Positions 27,557-37,255 of a stretch of DNA of 64,000 nt are shown piece by piece (positions within the stretch are counted from its first letter, which is position 1; the number at the start of each line of letters is the position of its first letter). The DNA comes from Rhizobiales bacterium 62-47 (GTDB taxonomy: Bacteria; Pseudomonadota; Alphaproteobacteria; Rhizobiales; Xanthobacteraceae), in contig MKVX01000013.1 in NCBI GenBank assembly GCA_001899255.1, positions 248,001 through 312,000 on the forward strand. The letters run 5' to 3'. The notes under the pieces were generated by a model that did not search any database, was not told the DNA's origin, and was given only the letters and a program-made list of their open reading frames with translations. A program made the position numbers and the translations under genes.

Positions 27557-28266
27557 AAAAGCTGACCCGCAATGTCCTGCGCTCTGCGTGGCTGCAACGT
27601 GCCGCCGGTGTGGCCGCGGCCGAATACTTGCGCCTGGTCTGGCTGACCAACAGGTTCAGTTTCGAACCGCCGGACGTCTACGACATCGTCGAGCCGGAAA
27701 TGCCGTTCATTCTGGCTTTCTGGCACGGCCAGCATTTCATGACTCCGTTCATCAGGAAGGCGCATCACCGCGGCAAGGTGCTGATCTCGCGGCATCGTGA
27801 CGGCGAGATCAATGCCATCGCCGCGGAGCGGCTGAAGATCGGGACGGTGCGCGGCTCGGGCGATCACGGCTCGGCATTTCACCGCAAAGGTGGTGTCGGC
27901 GCCTTCAAGGAAATGCTGCGGGCGCTGGACGAGAATTACAACATGGCATTGACCGCCGACGTGCCGAAACGGTCGCGCGTGGCGGGACTCGGCATTATCA
28001 TGCTGGCGCGCGAGTCGGGCCGGCCGATCATGCCGTTCGCCATGGCGACCAGCCGTTTCGTGCGACTGAAGAACTGGGACCGCACCACCATCAACCTGCC
28101 GTTCGGTCGCGGCGCGCTGGTCGGCGGTGACATCATCCGCGTCCCGCCGGACGCGAATGGAGCCACGATGGAAGTGCTGCGCGCGCAACTGGAGGCGACC
28201 CTGAACGACGCCACGCGCCGCGCCTACGCCGCCGTCGGACGCCCCGGCGAGGACGGTCATGACTGA
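27553..28266 (+). CDS. DUF374 lysophospholipid/lipid A acyltransferase-like protein
   Basis: A 237-residue membrane-associated protein of the DUF374 family, an acyltransferase-like group. Motifs: PFILAFWHGQHFMTPF near residue 52 (acyltransferase-type His), LISRHRDGEINA, GTVRGSGDHGSAFHRKGG, and TADVPKRSRVAGLGIIMLA. It overlaps DUF4170 by four bases and waaA by eight bases. This tight coupling with Kdo transferase suggests a role in outer-membrane lipid assembly, by inference only. The start codon is TTG at 27553. Confidence 0.85.
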   Translation: MKKLTRNVLRSAWLQRAAGVAAAEYLRLVWLTNRFSFEPPDVYDIVEPEMPFILAFWHGQHFMTPFIRKAHHRGKVLISRHRDGEINAIAAERLKIGTVRGSGDHGSAFHRKGGVGAFKEMLRALDENYNMALTADVPKRSRVAGLGIIMLARESGRPIMPFAMATSRFVRLKNWDRTTINLPFGRGALVGGDIIRVPPDANGATMEVLRAQLEATLNDATRRAYAAVGRPGEDGHD

Positions 28267-29563
28267 GCCGTTGCCGTTCACGCTGCACCTCTACCGCACG
28301 CTGTCGGCGGCGGCAGCGCCGCTGGCGGGGGTGCTCTCGGGACGGCGGTTGAAGCAGGGCAAGGAAGACCCGGCGCGCGTCGACGAACGGCGCGGCAACA
28401 GCAAGCGCCCGCGCCCCGAGGGGCCGCTGGTGTGGATCCACGGCGCAAGCGTCGGCGAGGTGCTGGCGGCGGCGGCCTTGATCGAACGGCTGCGCGCGCT
28501 GAAATTCAGCGTGCTGATCACGTCGGGCACCACCACCTCGGCGGCGATCGTCGCCAAGCGGTTTCCGCCCGATGTTATCCACCAGTACATTCCCTATGAC
28601 TCGCCGCGTTTCGTCGCGCGCTTCCTCGATCACTGGCGACCGAATCTGGCGCTGTTCATCGAGTCCGATCTGTGGCCCAACCTGATCCTGTCGGCCTCGG
28701 AGCGGCGGGTGCCGATGGTGCTGATCAATGGCCGAATGTCGCCGCGGTCGTTTCCGCGCTGGCAGCGCGCGGCGCAAACCATCGCCGCGCTGCTCGGCCG
28801 GTTCGATATCTGCCTGGCCCAGTCGCAAGCCGATGCGGACCGCTTCGCTGCGCTGGGCAGCCGGAACGTCATGGTGACCGGTAATCTCAAACTCGACGTC
28901 AAGGCGCCGCCGGCCGATAGCGCCAAGCTCGACCGGCTGTTGGCGCTGACGCGTGGCCGCCAGGTGGTTGTCGCAGCGTCGACGCATCCGGGCGAGGAGG
29001 AAATCCTGCTCGCGGCGCATCAACGCATCGCCAAACATGTGCCCGGCCTGCTGACGGTGATCGTGCCGCGTCATCCCAATCGCGGCGAGGCTATCGCCCG
29101 CATGGTGGCCGCATCCGGCGTCGAGGCGGCGCTGCGCTCGCACGAGGAACTGCCGGGCGCGCGTATCGGGATTTATGTCGCCGACACCATGGGCGAACTG
29201 GGGCTGTTCTATCGCCTCGCGCCGATCGTCTTCATGGGTGGCTCGCTGGTGTCGCATGGTGGCCAGAATCCGATCGAGGCGGCCAAGCTCGGCGCGGCCA
29301 TCGTGCATGGGCCGCACGTCTTCAATTTCGCCGAGGTCTACGACGCGCTGGATCGCGCCGGCGGAGCGCGGGTGGCGGACAGCGAAGACATGCTGGTGCG
29401 GCAAATCGGCGAACTGCTGCTCGATCCCGAGGCGCGCAAGACCGCGATCGTCACCGCCGAACGCGTCGTCGATCAGTTGGGTGGCGCGCTCGAGCGCACG
29501 CTGTTCGCGCTGCGGCCCTATCTGCTGCAGATGCGATTGGAAGTCGGGGCCACCGATGCATGA
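28259..29563 (+). CDS. waaA: 3-deoxy-D-manno-octulosonic acid (Kdo) transferase
   Basis: The 434-residue GT30 enzyme adds Kdo from CMP-Kdo to lipid IVA at the inner membrane. An N-terminal membrane anchor is followed by VWIHGASVGEVLAAAALIERL (catalytic Glu in GASVGE, about residue 65), then ESDLWPNLI near 137, LINGRMSPRSF, and the C-terminal donor domain with MGGSLVSHGGQNPIEAA. It overlaps its neighbours on both sides by eight bases, indicating translational coupling with DUF374 and lpxK. Confidence 0.95.
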   Translation: MTEPLPFTLHLYRTLSAAAAPLAGVLSGRRLKQGKEDPARVDERRGNSKRPRPEGPLVWIHGASVGEVLAAAALIERLRALKFSVLITSGTTTSAAIVAKRFPPDVIHQYIPYDSPRFVARFLDHWRPNLALFIESDLWPNLILSASERRVPMVLINGRMSPRSFPRWQRAAQTIAALLGRFDICLAQSQADADRFAALGSRNVMVTGNLKLDVKAPPADSAKLDRLLALTRGRQVVVAASTHPGEEEILLAAHQRIAKHVPGLLTVIVPRHPNRGEAIARMVAASGVEAALRSHEELPGARIGIYVADTMGELGLFYRLAPIVFMGGSLVSHGGQNPIEAAKLGAAIVHGPHVFNFAEVYDALDRAGGARVADSEDMLVRQIGELLLDPEARKTAIVTAERVVDQLGGALERTLFALRPYLLQMRLEVGATDA

Positions 29564-30578
29564 GCCAGCCTTCTGGCATCGGCCATCGTCGTTGACCTCA
29601 CGCCTGCTCACACCTGTCGCCATGCTTTACGGCGCCATTGCCGCGCGGCGCATGCAGCAGCCCGGCGCTGCCGCCGGCGTTCCGGTGATCTGCGTCGGCA
29701 ACTATCACGTCGGTGGCGCCGGCAAGACGCCGACGGTGCTGGCGCTGGTGGATCTGCTGCGCGGTCTCGGCGAGCAGCCCGTGGTGCTGAGCCGTGGTTA
29801 TGGTGGACGCCTTCACGGACCGGTGCGCGTCGATGTGCGTACGCATCGCGCCGCCGATGTCGGCGATGAACCGCTGATGATGGCGCGGCACGTCGCGGTG
29901 GTGGTGGCGCGCGACCGTGTCGCCGGTGCGGCGTTGGCGCGTGCACAAGCGGCCAGCGTCATCGTCATGGACGACGGCCTGCAGAATCCGGCGCTGCGCA
30001 AGGATCTGTCGCTGGTGGTGATCGATGCGCGGCGCGGTCTCGGCAACGGTCGCGTCTTTCCTGCCGGTCCGTTGCGTGCGCCGTTGCCGCCGCAACTGGC
30101 CCGCACCGATGCGCTGATCGTGATCGGTGAGGGCAGGGCCGCGAACCACGTTGCCGAAGCTGTGGCGGCGCGTGGCGGCGCGGTGTTGCATGCCGCAATC
30201 GTGCCGGATACCGGCGCGGTGGCGGCGTTACAGGGCAAGCGCGTGCTGGCGTTCGCGGGTATCGGCGATCCGGCGCGGTTTTTCCGGACCTTGCGCGCCA
30301 GCGGCATCGACGTCGTCAGCGAACACGTGTTCGCCGACCATCATGCCTTCACGGCGAGCGAAATTGCCGCGCTGGTCGCGCAGGCGAAGCGCGACGGGCT
30401 AACGCTGGCGACGACGGAGAAGGATCTGGCGCGGCTGCAAGATGTCAACGTGCCGGCTGCGGGAGCGGACGCGATCGTGCCTTTCCCGGTGACGCTTGCA
30501 TTCGACGATGGGCCTGCATTGCGGCAACGGCTCGCAGAGCGATTGCGCACCGCGCGGCGCGTTCGCGTTCTTGCTTAG
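29556..30578 (+). CDS. lpxK: Tetraacyldisaccharide 4'-kinase
   Basis: The 340-residue inner-membrane kinase phosphorylates the 4' position of the lipid A disaccharide to give lipid IVA, the substrate of WaaA. It has an N-terminal membrane segment, the Walker A variant GNYHVGGAGKTPTV (about residue 50), SRGYGG, and MDDGLQNPALRKDLSLVVID. The start at 29556 gives an eight-base ATGCATGA overlap with waaA. It is the last gene of the run and its stop overlaps the convergent DUF2093 gene by four bases. Confidence 0.95.
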   Translation: MHEPAFWHRPSSLTSRLLTPVAMLYGAIAARRMQQPGAAAGVPVICVGNYHVGGAGKTPTVLALVDLLRGLGEQPVVLSRGYGGRLHGPVRVDVRTHRAADVGDEPLMMARHVAVVVARDRVAGAALARAQAASVIVMDDGLQNPALRKDLSLVVIDARRGLGNGRVFPAGPLRAPLPPQLARTDALIVIGEGRAANHVAEAVAARGGAVLHAAIVPDTGAVAALQGKRVLAFAGIGDPARFFRTLRASGIDVVSEHVFADHHAFTASEIAALVAQAKRDGLTLATTEKDLARLQDVNVPAAGADAIVPFPVTLAFDDGPALRQRLAERLRTARRVRVLA

Positions 30579-30796
30579 GTCTTCAGCGCATCCGGGAAGT
30601 GGCGCTGCAGCACGGCATCGGGAACCGCATAGGCTTCCTGGAGGTCGACGCTCCAGTACTTCAGTTCGTCGAGCGGAATCTGCACGCCGGTGACGGCGCA
30701 ACGCACATAGGCTCCCGGTGAGATGACGCGGAAATCGCCGTCGAGATATTGCAGATGCGCTTCGCCGTGGCTCGACGGTCCAAATTTATTCAGCAC
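30575..30796 (-). CDS. DUF2093 protein
   Basis: A 73-residue protein starting MLNKFGPSSHGEAHLQYLDG, with FRVISPGAYVRCAVTGVQIP, then LDELKYWSVDLQEAYAVPDA. This is the alphaproteobacterial DUF2093 family, usually 70-80 residues and commonly found at the end of the lpxK region. Its function is unknown. It is convergent with lpxK, with a four-base overlap. Confidence 0.85.
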   Translation of the reverse strand: MLNKFGPSSHGEAHLQYLDGDFRVISPGAYVRCAVTGVQIPLDELKYWSVDLQEAYAVPDAVLQRHFPDALKT

Positions 30797-30967
30797 AGTC
30801 AGTCTCCTGGTCGCCCGATGATCGGCGGTGCGCGCACCGGCCCCGGTGCGTGTAATCTAGCACAGATAGGTGCGCGCGGTCTCCGTTAAACCACCGATTT
30901 GTGATGATTTGCTCCGGTTTGCGCATGTTAGCGTCGCGATTTCAATCCAGTCGCGAGAGGGCCGGTC

Positions 30968-31807
30968 TTGGTCAGGCAATTGCTGTCAGGGTGGATCGTC
31001 GCGGCGGCGCTGCTGGTACAACCGGTGGCGGCCGCGCCACAGGCCATGCCGGAACAAGTCGATATCGCGCGGCCGAACGGTGTGTTGCATGCGCTGCTGT
31101 ACAAGCCGGAAGGCGCTGGACCGTTTCACACCGTAATCGCCTTGCACGGCTGTGCGGGGTTGACCGGGCCGGACACGCGGTTGCTGCCGGCCTATCGCGG
31201 TTGGGTCACGCAATTGCTCGGGACCGGCAATGCGGTGTTGCTGCCGGACAGCTACGGATCGCGCGATGTCGGGTCGCAATGCCGCGCCAAGGAGCGGCGG
31301 GTGTTTGCACGGCGTGAGCGTGTCGACGACGTTCTCAGCACACGGCAATGGTTGCTGCGGCAGCCCTGGGTGGCGCGCGAACATATCGGCGTGATCGGTT
31401 GGGACAACGGCGCCAGCGCGCTGCTCTGGGCGGTGCGGCCGCAACTCGCGCACAGGCTGTCGCCGGATTTCCGGTCGGCGGTGGCGTTCTATCCGGACTG
31501 CCGGGTGTCGTCGCGGCTCGGCTGGAGCGCGCGCGTGCCGACGCTGGTGTTGATCGGTGCCAAGGACGAGACCAGCTCGCCGGCGGCGTGCCGCGAGATG
31601 ATCGAGGATGCGCGTGGGCGCAGTGCGCTCGCCCGCGTCGTCATCTATCCCGGCGCCGATCACGGATTCGATGTGGCTCGTGAGCCGCTGCATGCGCTGG
31701 CGGCGGCGCCTGGCGCCACGACGCCCGCCGCCCGCGCGCTGCGGACCGAGGATGCCGCGGCGCGCGCCGATGCGCAGAAGCGCGTCGCCGAATGGCTGAC
31801 GCGCTAA
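30968..31807 (+). CDS. Secreted dienelactone hydrolase-like alpha/beta hydrolase
   Basis: A 279-residue alpha/beta-hydrolase with an N-terminal signal peptide (MVRQLLSGWIVAAALLVQPV, cleavage near AAAPQ), so probably periplasmic. Oxyanion region IALHGCAGLTGPD (about 58), nucleophile-elbow sequence GWDNGAS (144-150), a late acid in LIGAKDETSS and the His in YPGADHGFD. The elbow carries Asp146 where Ser or Cys is usual. The start is TTG 30968, preceded by GAGAGGG. It is convergent with nirK, with nine bases between stop codons. Confidence 0.75.
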   Translation: MVRQLLSGWIVAAALLVQPVAAAPQAMPEQVDIARPNGVLHALLYKPEGAGPFHTVIALHGCAGLTGPDTRLLPAYRGWVTQLLGTGNAVLLPDSYGSRDVGSQCRAKERRVFARRERVDDVLSTRQWLLRQPWVAREHIGVIGWDNGASALLWAVRPQLAHRLSPDFRSAVAFYPDCRVSSRLGWSARVPTLVLIGAKDETSSPAACREMIEDARGRSALARVVIYPGADHGFDVAREPLHALAAAPGATTPAARALRTEDAAARADAQKRVAEWLTR

Positions 31808-31816
31808 TGCTTTTTG

Positions 31817-34003
31817 TTAGTGGCCCATGCCGTGTTCGACGACACCGTTGTAGATGTCCGGATTGGGCTCGCCTTCCACCACCAGCATGCCGGCCAACCC
31901 GCGTTCGGCGCGCGACAGAGCATGATCGACGATGGTGTAGCCGCCCGGCACGTCGAGCTTGAATTCGGTGATCACCGCGCCGCCCGGCGGCACCGTTACG
32001 GTCTGGATGCCTTCGAGCGGCGGCGTCATCACGCCGCCGAGGTTATAGACCTTGTCGAAGATCTCACCGATGACGTGGAACGACGAGGTGAAGTTTGGCC
32101 CGCCGACACCGAAGTACAGCCGCACCGTCTCGCCGACCTTGGCGTGCAGCGGATGCAGCTTGGTGATGGCGCCGACCGATCCGTTGAACACGAAATATTC
32201 CGGCTTCTCGGCGAGCAGCTTCTCGACGCTGAACTCCTGGCTACCGCGCTGACCGTAGGGCGCATCGGTATAGATCTCGCCCTGCATGACGTAGAACTCA
32301 TGATCGACCGGCGGCAGACCTTCCTCCGGCTCCACCAGAATGAGGCCGTACATGCCGTTGGCGATGTGCTCGGCGACCATCGGCGTGGCGCAGTGATAGA
32401 CGTAGAGCCCCGGCTTGAGCGCCTTGAAGCTCATCGACTTCTCCTTGCCGGGATCGACCTGCAACGCGGCTGCGCCGCCGCCGGGACCGGTGGCGGCATG
32501 GAAGTCGACCGAGTGAATCATGTTGCTCTCGGCGGCGTTCTTCAGATGCACATCGACGGTGTCGCCGACGCGGACGCGCACGAACGGACCCGGCACCTTG
32601 CCATTGAAGGTCCAGTAGCCGAATGTCGTGCCTTCGGCGAGACGGCCCTCCATCTCCACGGTCAACAGATCGAGCCGCACCGTTTTCGGATCGCGCTTGC
32701 CGATCGGCGGCGGCAGATCGGTCGGCGGCCGCGAGATGTCGGCCTCGACCGTCACCTGCGCCGATGGTGTCGCGGTGACAAGGAACTGGCCTTCCATGCC
32801 GGCGAGACGATGGCCCGGCACGTCGCAGTAGTAGAGGAAGTCGCCGGCCTTGCCGGCGCGGAATACGATGCTGGTGCTGGCGCCTTTGTTGATGACGCGC
32901 GGCGAGCGCGCATCCTGATCCGGGAAGACGATGTCGTGCTCGGTACCTTCGCCGTTGATCAATGTCACCTGCACCACCTGTCCTTCGACCGCGGTCAGGA
33001 TCGGATTGACCTTGCCGTCGATGGTGCCGCCGACGCCGAGAAACACCATGCGTCCCTCGGCGATACCCGAGCGCAGCGTGTATTTGGCATCCGACAGATA
33101 CGCCGTGACCGGACGCGCGGGCGCTTGTGCCGCCGGCGGAGTCGCTGCGGGCGCTGGTGCAGCAGCCTGGGCGGCAGGCGCGGCAGCCGCGGGAGCAGCA
33201 GCACCGGCGCTGGCCGAACCGGCGAGGAACGCGATCACGTCGGTGCGGTCAGCATCGGTCTTGAGGCCGGGGAACGGCATCTTGTTGCCGGGCACCACCT
33301 TTTGGGGATCGAGCAGATAGGCGTCGAGCTTTTCCGGAGTCCAGGTGATGCCGCTCTGCTTCATCGCAGTCGAGAAAGTATAATTCGGCACTTCGCCGGC
33401 CTTCGTTCCGACGATGCCGGCGAGGCTTGGCCCCAGCAGATTCTTGCCCGGCTCCATCGAGTGGCAGGCCTGGCACTTCTTGAACACCTGGCGGCCGTGG
33501 GTGACGTCGCCTTCGACACCGGCAGTTGCCGGCGCGGCTGCGGCCTTCGGTGCGGCAGGCGCTGCCTGCGCCATTTTCTGCATCGCGGCCATGTCGTGTC
33601 CGTGGCTTTGCGCCGCCGGTTTCGGTGCCGCGGCCTTGTCAGCCGAAGCCGCTGCGGGCGCCGCAGGTGCCGTTGCGACAGCGGCGGTTTGCACCGGCGC
33701 TGCCGCTTTGGCGGCTGGCGCTGCGGGTTCGGCCTTGGTGGCCGGCGCCGGCGCGGCGGCCTTCGCGGCCTGTTGCGGCGCGGGTGCAGGTGCTGGCTTG
33801 GGTTGTTCCTTGGCTGCGATAGCGGCCGATACTTCGGATTTCGCCTGCGCCACCGGGTCGGCGGCGGCGGTTGGGGCGGCCGCGTTGGTTTCGCGTTGGC
33901 CTTGCGATATGCCCGCGTAGCCCACGAGCGCGAATAGGATGAGAATGCCTGCCGCTCCGGGCAACCAGTTCTTTAAATTCGAACGATCAGGGGAGGAAGC
34001 CAT
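31817..34003 (-). CDS. nirK: Four-domain copper nitrite reductase (membrane anchor, cytochrome c, cupredoxin, NirK)
   Basis: A 728-residue protein that should reduce nitrite to nitric oxide outside the cytoplasmic membrane. Residues 14-32 form a hydrophobic anchor or signal. An Ala/Pro-rich linker runs to about 160, then comes a cytochrome c domain with CQACH (177-181) and Met242. A second Ala/Pro linker (263-298) leads to an extra cupredoxin with complete type 1 copper ligands His356, Cys393, His398, Met403. The NirK core has type 1 ligands His497, Cys538, His546, Met551, type 2 ligands His502, His537, His694, and catalytic Asp500 and His643. Both electron-donor modules are thus fused to the enzyme. 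Start 34003 is preferred over an in-frame 34141. No nirV or nor genes are adjacent. Confidence 0.92.
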   Translation of the reverse strand: MASSPDRSNLKNWLPGAAGILILFALVGYAGISQGQRETNAAAPTAAADPVAQAKSEVSAAIAAKEQPKPAPAPAPQQAAKAAAPAPATKAEPAAPAAKAAAPVQTAAVATAPAAPAAASADKAAAPKPAAQSHGHDMAAMQKMAQAAPAAPKAAAAPATAGVEGDVTHGRQVFKKCQACHSMEPGKNLLGPSLAGIVGTKAGEVPNYTFSTAMKQSGITWTPEKLDAYLLDPQKVVPGNKMPFPGLKTDADRTDVIAFLAGSASAGAAAPAAAAPAAQAAAPAPAATPPAAQAPARPVTAYLSDAKYTLRSGIAEGRMVFLGVGGTIDGKVNPILTAVEGQVVQVTLINGEGTEHDIVFPDQDARSPRVINKGASTSIVFRAGKAGDFLYYCDVPGHRLAGMEGQFLVTATPSAQVTVEADISRPPTDLPPPIGKRDPKTVRLDLLTVEMEGRLAEGTTFGYWTFNGKVPGPFVRVRVGDTVDVHLKNAAESNMIHSVDFHAATGPGGGAAALQVDPGKEKSMSFKALKPGLYVYHCATPMVAEHIANGMYGLILVEPEEGLPPVDHEFYVMQGEIYTDAPYGQRGSQEFSVEKLLAEKPEYFVFNGSVGAITKLHPLHAKVGETVRLYFGVGGPNFTSSFHVIGEIFDKVYNLGGVMTPPLEGIQTVTVPPGGAVITEFKLDVPGGYTIVDHALSRAERGLAGMLVVEGEPNPDIYNGVVEHGMGH

Positions 34004-34127
34004 GCGTTCACCTGCTTGTTGGCATCGATTGGCATTCGCGCGAGAGTTCCATGGTAGGACAGGCTCGGAATTTAGCAATGCCCGGCGCAAAGTATCGGCC
34101 AGTGTACGGCATTCTGCGCGGCATGAT

Positions 34128-34141
34128 TTGCGCTGAAGCAA
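34128..34141 (-). promoter_or_regulatory. Possible FNR/NnrR-type box upstream of nirK
   Basis: TTGCG-N4-AGCAA lies about 125 bases before the nirK start and is one base from the symmetrical TTGCG-N4-CGCAA form associated with NnrR. The wider palindrome TTTGC-N6-GCAAA is perfect. It overlaps the gap next to xseA. This is a weak single-site match. Confidence 0.35.
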
Positions 34142-34158
34142 AAGCCTCTTGCTACGAT

Positions 34159-35772
34159 CTAAAATAGATTGCCCTGATCGGCCGGTTTGCCTGCGCGCTT
34201 TGTCGCAGACTTCGGCTTTCCGGCGGATTCGTGCGGAGGGGCTGCCGTCCGCTCGCCATCGGCGGTCGCACCGATCCGGCTATCGGCGAATTCCAGCGTC
34301 AGATGCGCGCCCGATGCAATTGAAGCCGCATTGCGCAATGCGTGTCCCTGTTCGTCGCGCACCAGCGCGAAGCCGCGCGTCAGCACGCTCTTGTACGATA
34401 AAGCCGACAGCAATTGACCGGAATGGGTCACGCGGGCGTCATGGCGCTGGATCAATGTCGCCAGAGCGCGGCGTGCGCGTTCGGCGAGGCGTTGCACGCG
34501 TTCGCCGTTGCGGGCAATGGCATGACGTTGCGCCTGCGCGTTGGCAAGGCGCGACGCCTTGAGGCGTATCGCCAAACCGGCGAATCGCTCGCGGCGATGG
34601 CGCAGCACAACTTGTGTGCAATGCATCAGCCGCACGCCGGTCGTCGCCACGTTGTGCTTGGCGTGGGTGACCTGCGTCCGCAACACCTGCAGCGTCAGTC
34701 CACTGCCGATCTGCGTGAAACGGCGATGATGCGATTGCGTGTTCGCAGTCAACGCGCGCGGCAACGCAGCTGTGGCGGCATCGAGCCGTTGCCGGGGGAT
34801 TGCGAGCACGTCGCCGGCGGACGGCAACGCCCGCACGAGCCCGCGCAGGTCATTGCGGCGGTGGTCCTGTTCGCGTTGCCAGCACAACATCGCGCGGCGC
34901 GCGAAGCCGGTGATTTCGACGAACAGTTCGGCGCGAACCGGTACCGCCATTTCGGCGGCAGCGGTCGGCGTCGGCGCGCGCTTGTCGGAGACGAAATCGA
35001 TCAAGGTCACGTCGGTCTCGTGACCCACCGCCGAAATCAGCGGGATCATGCTTTCCGCCGCCGCGCGCACTACGATTTCCTCATTGAACGACCACAGGTC
35101 TTCCAGCGAACCGCCGCCCCGCGCCACGATCAGCAGGTCGGGCTTCGGAATTTTGCCGCCGTCCTCCAGCGCGTTGAAGCCGCGGATCGCGGCCGCGATC
35201 TGTTCGGCCGAGCCTTCGCCCTGCACCCGCACTGGCCAGACCAGCACGTGACGTGGAAAGCGGTCCTCGAGCCGATGCAGGATGTCGCGTATCACCGCGC
35301 CGGTGGGCGATGTGACGACGCCGATCACCTCCGGCAGATACGGCAGCAATTGCTTGCGCGCTTCGTCGAACAGGCCTTCGGCCGCGAGCTTCTTCTTGCG
35401 CTCTTCCATCAGCGCCATCAGCGCGCCGATACCGGCGGGCTCCAGTGCCTCGATGACGATCTGGTATTTCGACGAGCCGGGATAGGTGGTCAGCTTGCCG
35501 GTGGCGATGACCTCGAGGCCTTCCTGCGGCTTGAAGCGCATGCGGCCATGCACGCCCTTCCAGATGACCGCCTCGATCTTGGCGGATTGATCCTTCAGTG
35601 CGAAATAGCAGTGGCCCGACGAATGCGGCCCGCGAAAGCCGGAAATCTCGCCGCGCACCCGGACATGGCCGTAGGCATCCTCGACGGTGCGCTTGAGCGC
35701 GGAGGACAGTTCCGAGACGGTAAATTCCGGCGAGTTGGGCAATAACTGTGTGGAGTTAGAGGGCATCTGCAT
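34159..35772 (-). CDS. xseA: Exodeoxyribonuclease VII large subunit
   Basis: A 537-residue nuclease subunit that degrades single-stranded DNA with XseB. The N-terminal OB-fold domain starts [29 protein letters not shown]. The catalytic domain has [42 protein letters not shown] and [18 protein letters not shown], the conserved XseA blocks. A long helical region and a Lys/Ala-rich tail end in DQGNLF. A second in-frame ATG at 35766 is equally possible. xseB is not in the window. It diverges from purD. Confidence 0.95.
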   Translation of the reverse strand: MQMPSNSTQLLPNSPEFTVSELSSALKRTVEDAYGHVRVRGEISGFRGPHSSGHCYFALKDQSAKIEAVIWKGVHGRMRFKPQEGLEVIATGKLTTYPGSSKYQIVIEALEPAGIGALMALMEERKKKLAAEGLFDEARKQLLPYLPEVIGVVTSPTGAVIRDILHRLEDRFPRHVLVWPVRVQGEGSAEQIAAAIRGFNALEDGGKIPKPDLLIVARGGGSLEDLWSFNEEIVVRAAAESMIPLISAVGHETDVTLIDFVSDKRAPTPTAAAEMAVPVRAELFVEITGFARRAMLCWQREQDHRRNDLRGLVRALPSAGDVLAIPRQRLDAATAALPRALTANTQSHHRRFTQIGSGLTLQVLRTQVTHAKHNVATTGVRLMHCTQVVLRHRRERFAGLAIRLKASRLANAQAQRHAIARNGERVQRLAERARRALATLIQRHDARVTHSGQLLSALSYKSVLTRGFALVRDEQGHALRNAASIASGAHLTLEFADSRIGATADGERTAAPPHESAGKPKSATKRAGKPADQGNLF

Positions 35773-35847
35773 CCATTCTGTTGCGACCCCGGAATACCAT
35801 GCTAAACCGCGTCGAAACCATCGAAAATCCCGGATTGGCCGTTATTC

Positions 35848-37131
35848 ATGAACATTCTTGTGCTGGGCTCGGGCGGTCGCGAACATGCGCTGGCCTGGAA
35901 AATCGCGGCCTCGCCGCTGGTCGCCAGATTGTGGTGCGCGCCGGGCAATGCCGGTATCGCGCAGGATGCCGAATGCGTCGCGCTCGATGTCACCGACCAC
36001 GCCGCGGTGATTGCCTTCTGCCGCACCAACAAGGTCGATCTGGTGGTGGTCGGTCCGGATGCGCTGATCGCCGCCGGCATCGTCGATGATCTCACGGATG
36101 CCGGCTTCAAGGCGTTCGGTCCGACCAGGGCGGCGGGACGGCTGGAGAGTTCGAAGAGTTTCACCAAGCAGCTTTGCCGCGACAACAACATTCCGACTGC
36201 AGCTTATGCGCATTTCACCGATGCAGAGGCTGCCAAGGCTTACATCCGTGCGCAAGGCGCGCCGATTGTGGTGAAGGCGGACGGGCTCGCGGCCGGCAAG
36301 GGCGTGGTCGTGGCGATGACGCTGGATGAAGCGCTCGGTGCGGTCGACATGATGTTCGGCGGCGGCTTCGGCGAGGCCGGTGCCGAAGTTGTCATCGAGG
36401 AGTTCATGCAGGGCGAGGAAGCCTCGTTCTTCGCGCTATGCGACGGCGAGCACGCGCTGCCGCTGGCGACGGCGCAGGACCACAAGCGCGCTTACGATGG
36501 CGACAAGGGGCCGAACACCGGCGGCATGGGCGCCTATTCGCCGGCGCCGGTGATGACCGACGCGATGAATCAGCGCGTCATGGACGAGATGGTGCTGCCG
36601 ACGCTGCGCGCGCTGAAGGCGATGGGCACGCCGTACAAGGGCGTGCTCTATGCCGGCGTGATGATCACGGAACAGGGTCCAAAGCTGGTCGAATACAATG
36701 CGCGCTTCGGCGATCCGGAATGTCAGGTGCTGATGATCCGCATGATGTCGGATATCGTGCCGGCGCTGCTCGCGGCGGTGGACGGCGAACTCAAGCATTT
36801 CGATCTGCGCTGGTATCCGGAGCCTGCGCTCACCGTCATCATGGCGACCAAGGGCTATCCCGGCGACTACGGCAAGGGCTCGCGCATCGAAGGACTCGAC
36901 GAAGCGAAGCAGGTCGAGGGCGTCGAGATTTTCCATGCCGGCACCAAGCGCGTCGACGGCCAACTCGTCGCCAATGGCGGCCGCGTGCTGAACGTCTGCG
37001 CCTCTGGCAAAACCGTCGAAGAAGCACAGCGTCGCGCCTATCAGGCCGTCGATCTGATCAAATGGCCGGAAGGCTTCTGCCGCCGCGATATCGGCTGGCA
37101 GGCGGTGAAGCGGGAACAAGAACTGAAGTAA
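35848..37131 (+). CDS. purD: Phosphoribosylamine-glycine ligase (GAR synthetase)
   Basis: The 427-residue ATP-grasp enzyme performs step 2 of purine synthesis. It starts [20 protein letters not shown], with [11 protein letters not shown] near residue 30. The ATP-grasp core has [55 protein letters not shown] and [14 protein letters not shown]. Length is normal. Start ATG 35848. The ORF is followed closely by an intergenic palindrome and the dehalogenase gene. Confidence 0.97.
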   Translation: MNILVLGSGGREHALAWKIAASPLVARLWCAPGNAGIAQDAECVALDVTDHAAVIAFCRTNKVDLVVVGPDALIAAGIVDDLTDAGFKAFGPTRAAGRLESSKSFTKQLCRDNNIPTAAYAHFTDAEAAKAYIRAQGAPIVVKADGLAAGKGVVVAMTLDEALGAVDMMFGGGFGEAGAEVVIEEFMQGEEASFFALCDGEHALPLATAQDHKRAYDGDKGPNTGGMGAYSPAPVMTDAMNQRVMDEMVLPTLRALKAMGTPYKGVLYAGVMITEQGPKLVEYNARFGDPECQVLMIRMMSDIVPALLAAVDGELKHFDLRWYPEPALTVIMATKGYPGDYGKGSRIEGLDEAKQVEGVEIFHAGTKRVDGQLVANGGRVLNVCASGKTVEEAQRRAYQAVDLIKWPEGFCRRDIGWQAVKREQELK

Positions 37132-37144
37132 ATTCGTTCAATAT

Positions 37145-37242
37145 GTCATGCCCGCGAAGGCGGCTATCCAGTATGCCGCGTCGTCTGTTGTCGGATCGAT
37201 ACGTTGGTGTTTACTGGATCATCCGCCTTCGCGGATGATGAC
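37145..37242. repeat. Intergenic palindromic repeat (GTCAT...ATGAC family)
   Basis: The element starts GTCATGCCCGCGAAGGCGG, ends CCGCCTTCGCGGATGATGAC, and has inner arms ATCCAGTA/TACTGGAT-like segments. It fills the purD-dehalogenase gap. Related copies lie at 9189-9261 and 42275-42364. Confidence 0.75.
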
Positions 37243-37255
37243 GGAGCGTGACCCC

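Noticed and set aside
31814-33937. A 707-codon open frame antisense to nirK
   Set aside because: It is a composition-driven shadow; all conserved motifs are on the minus strand.
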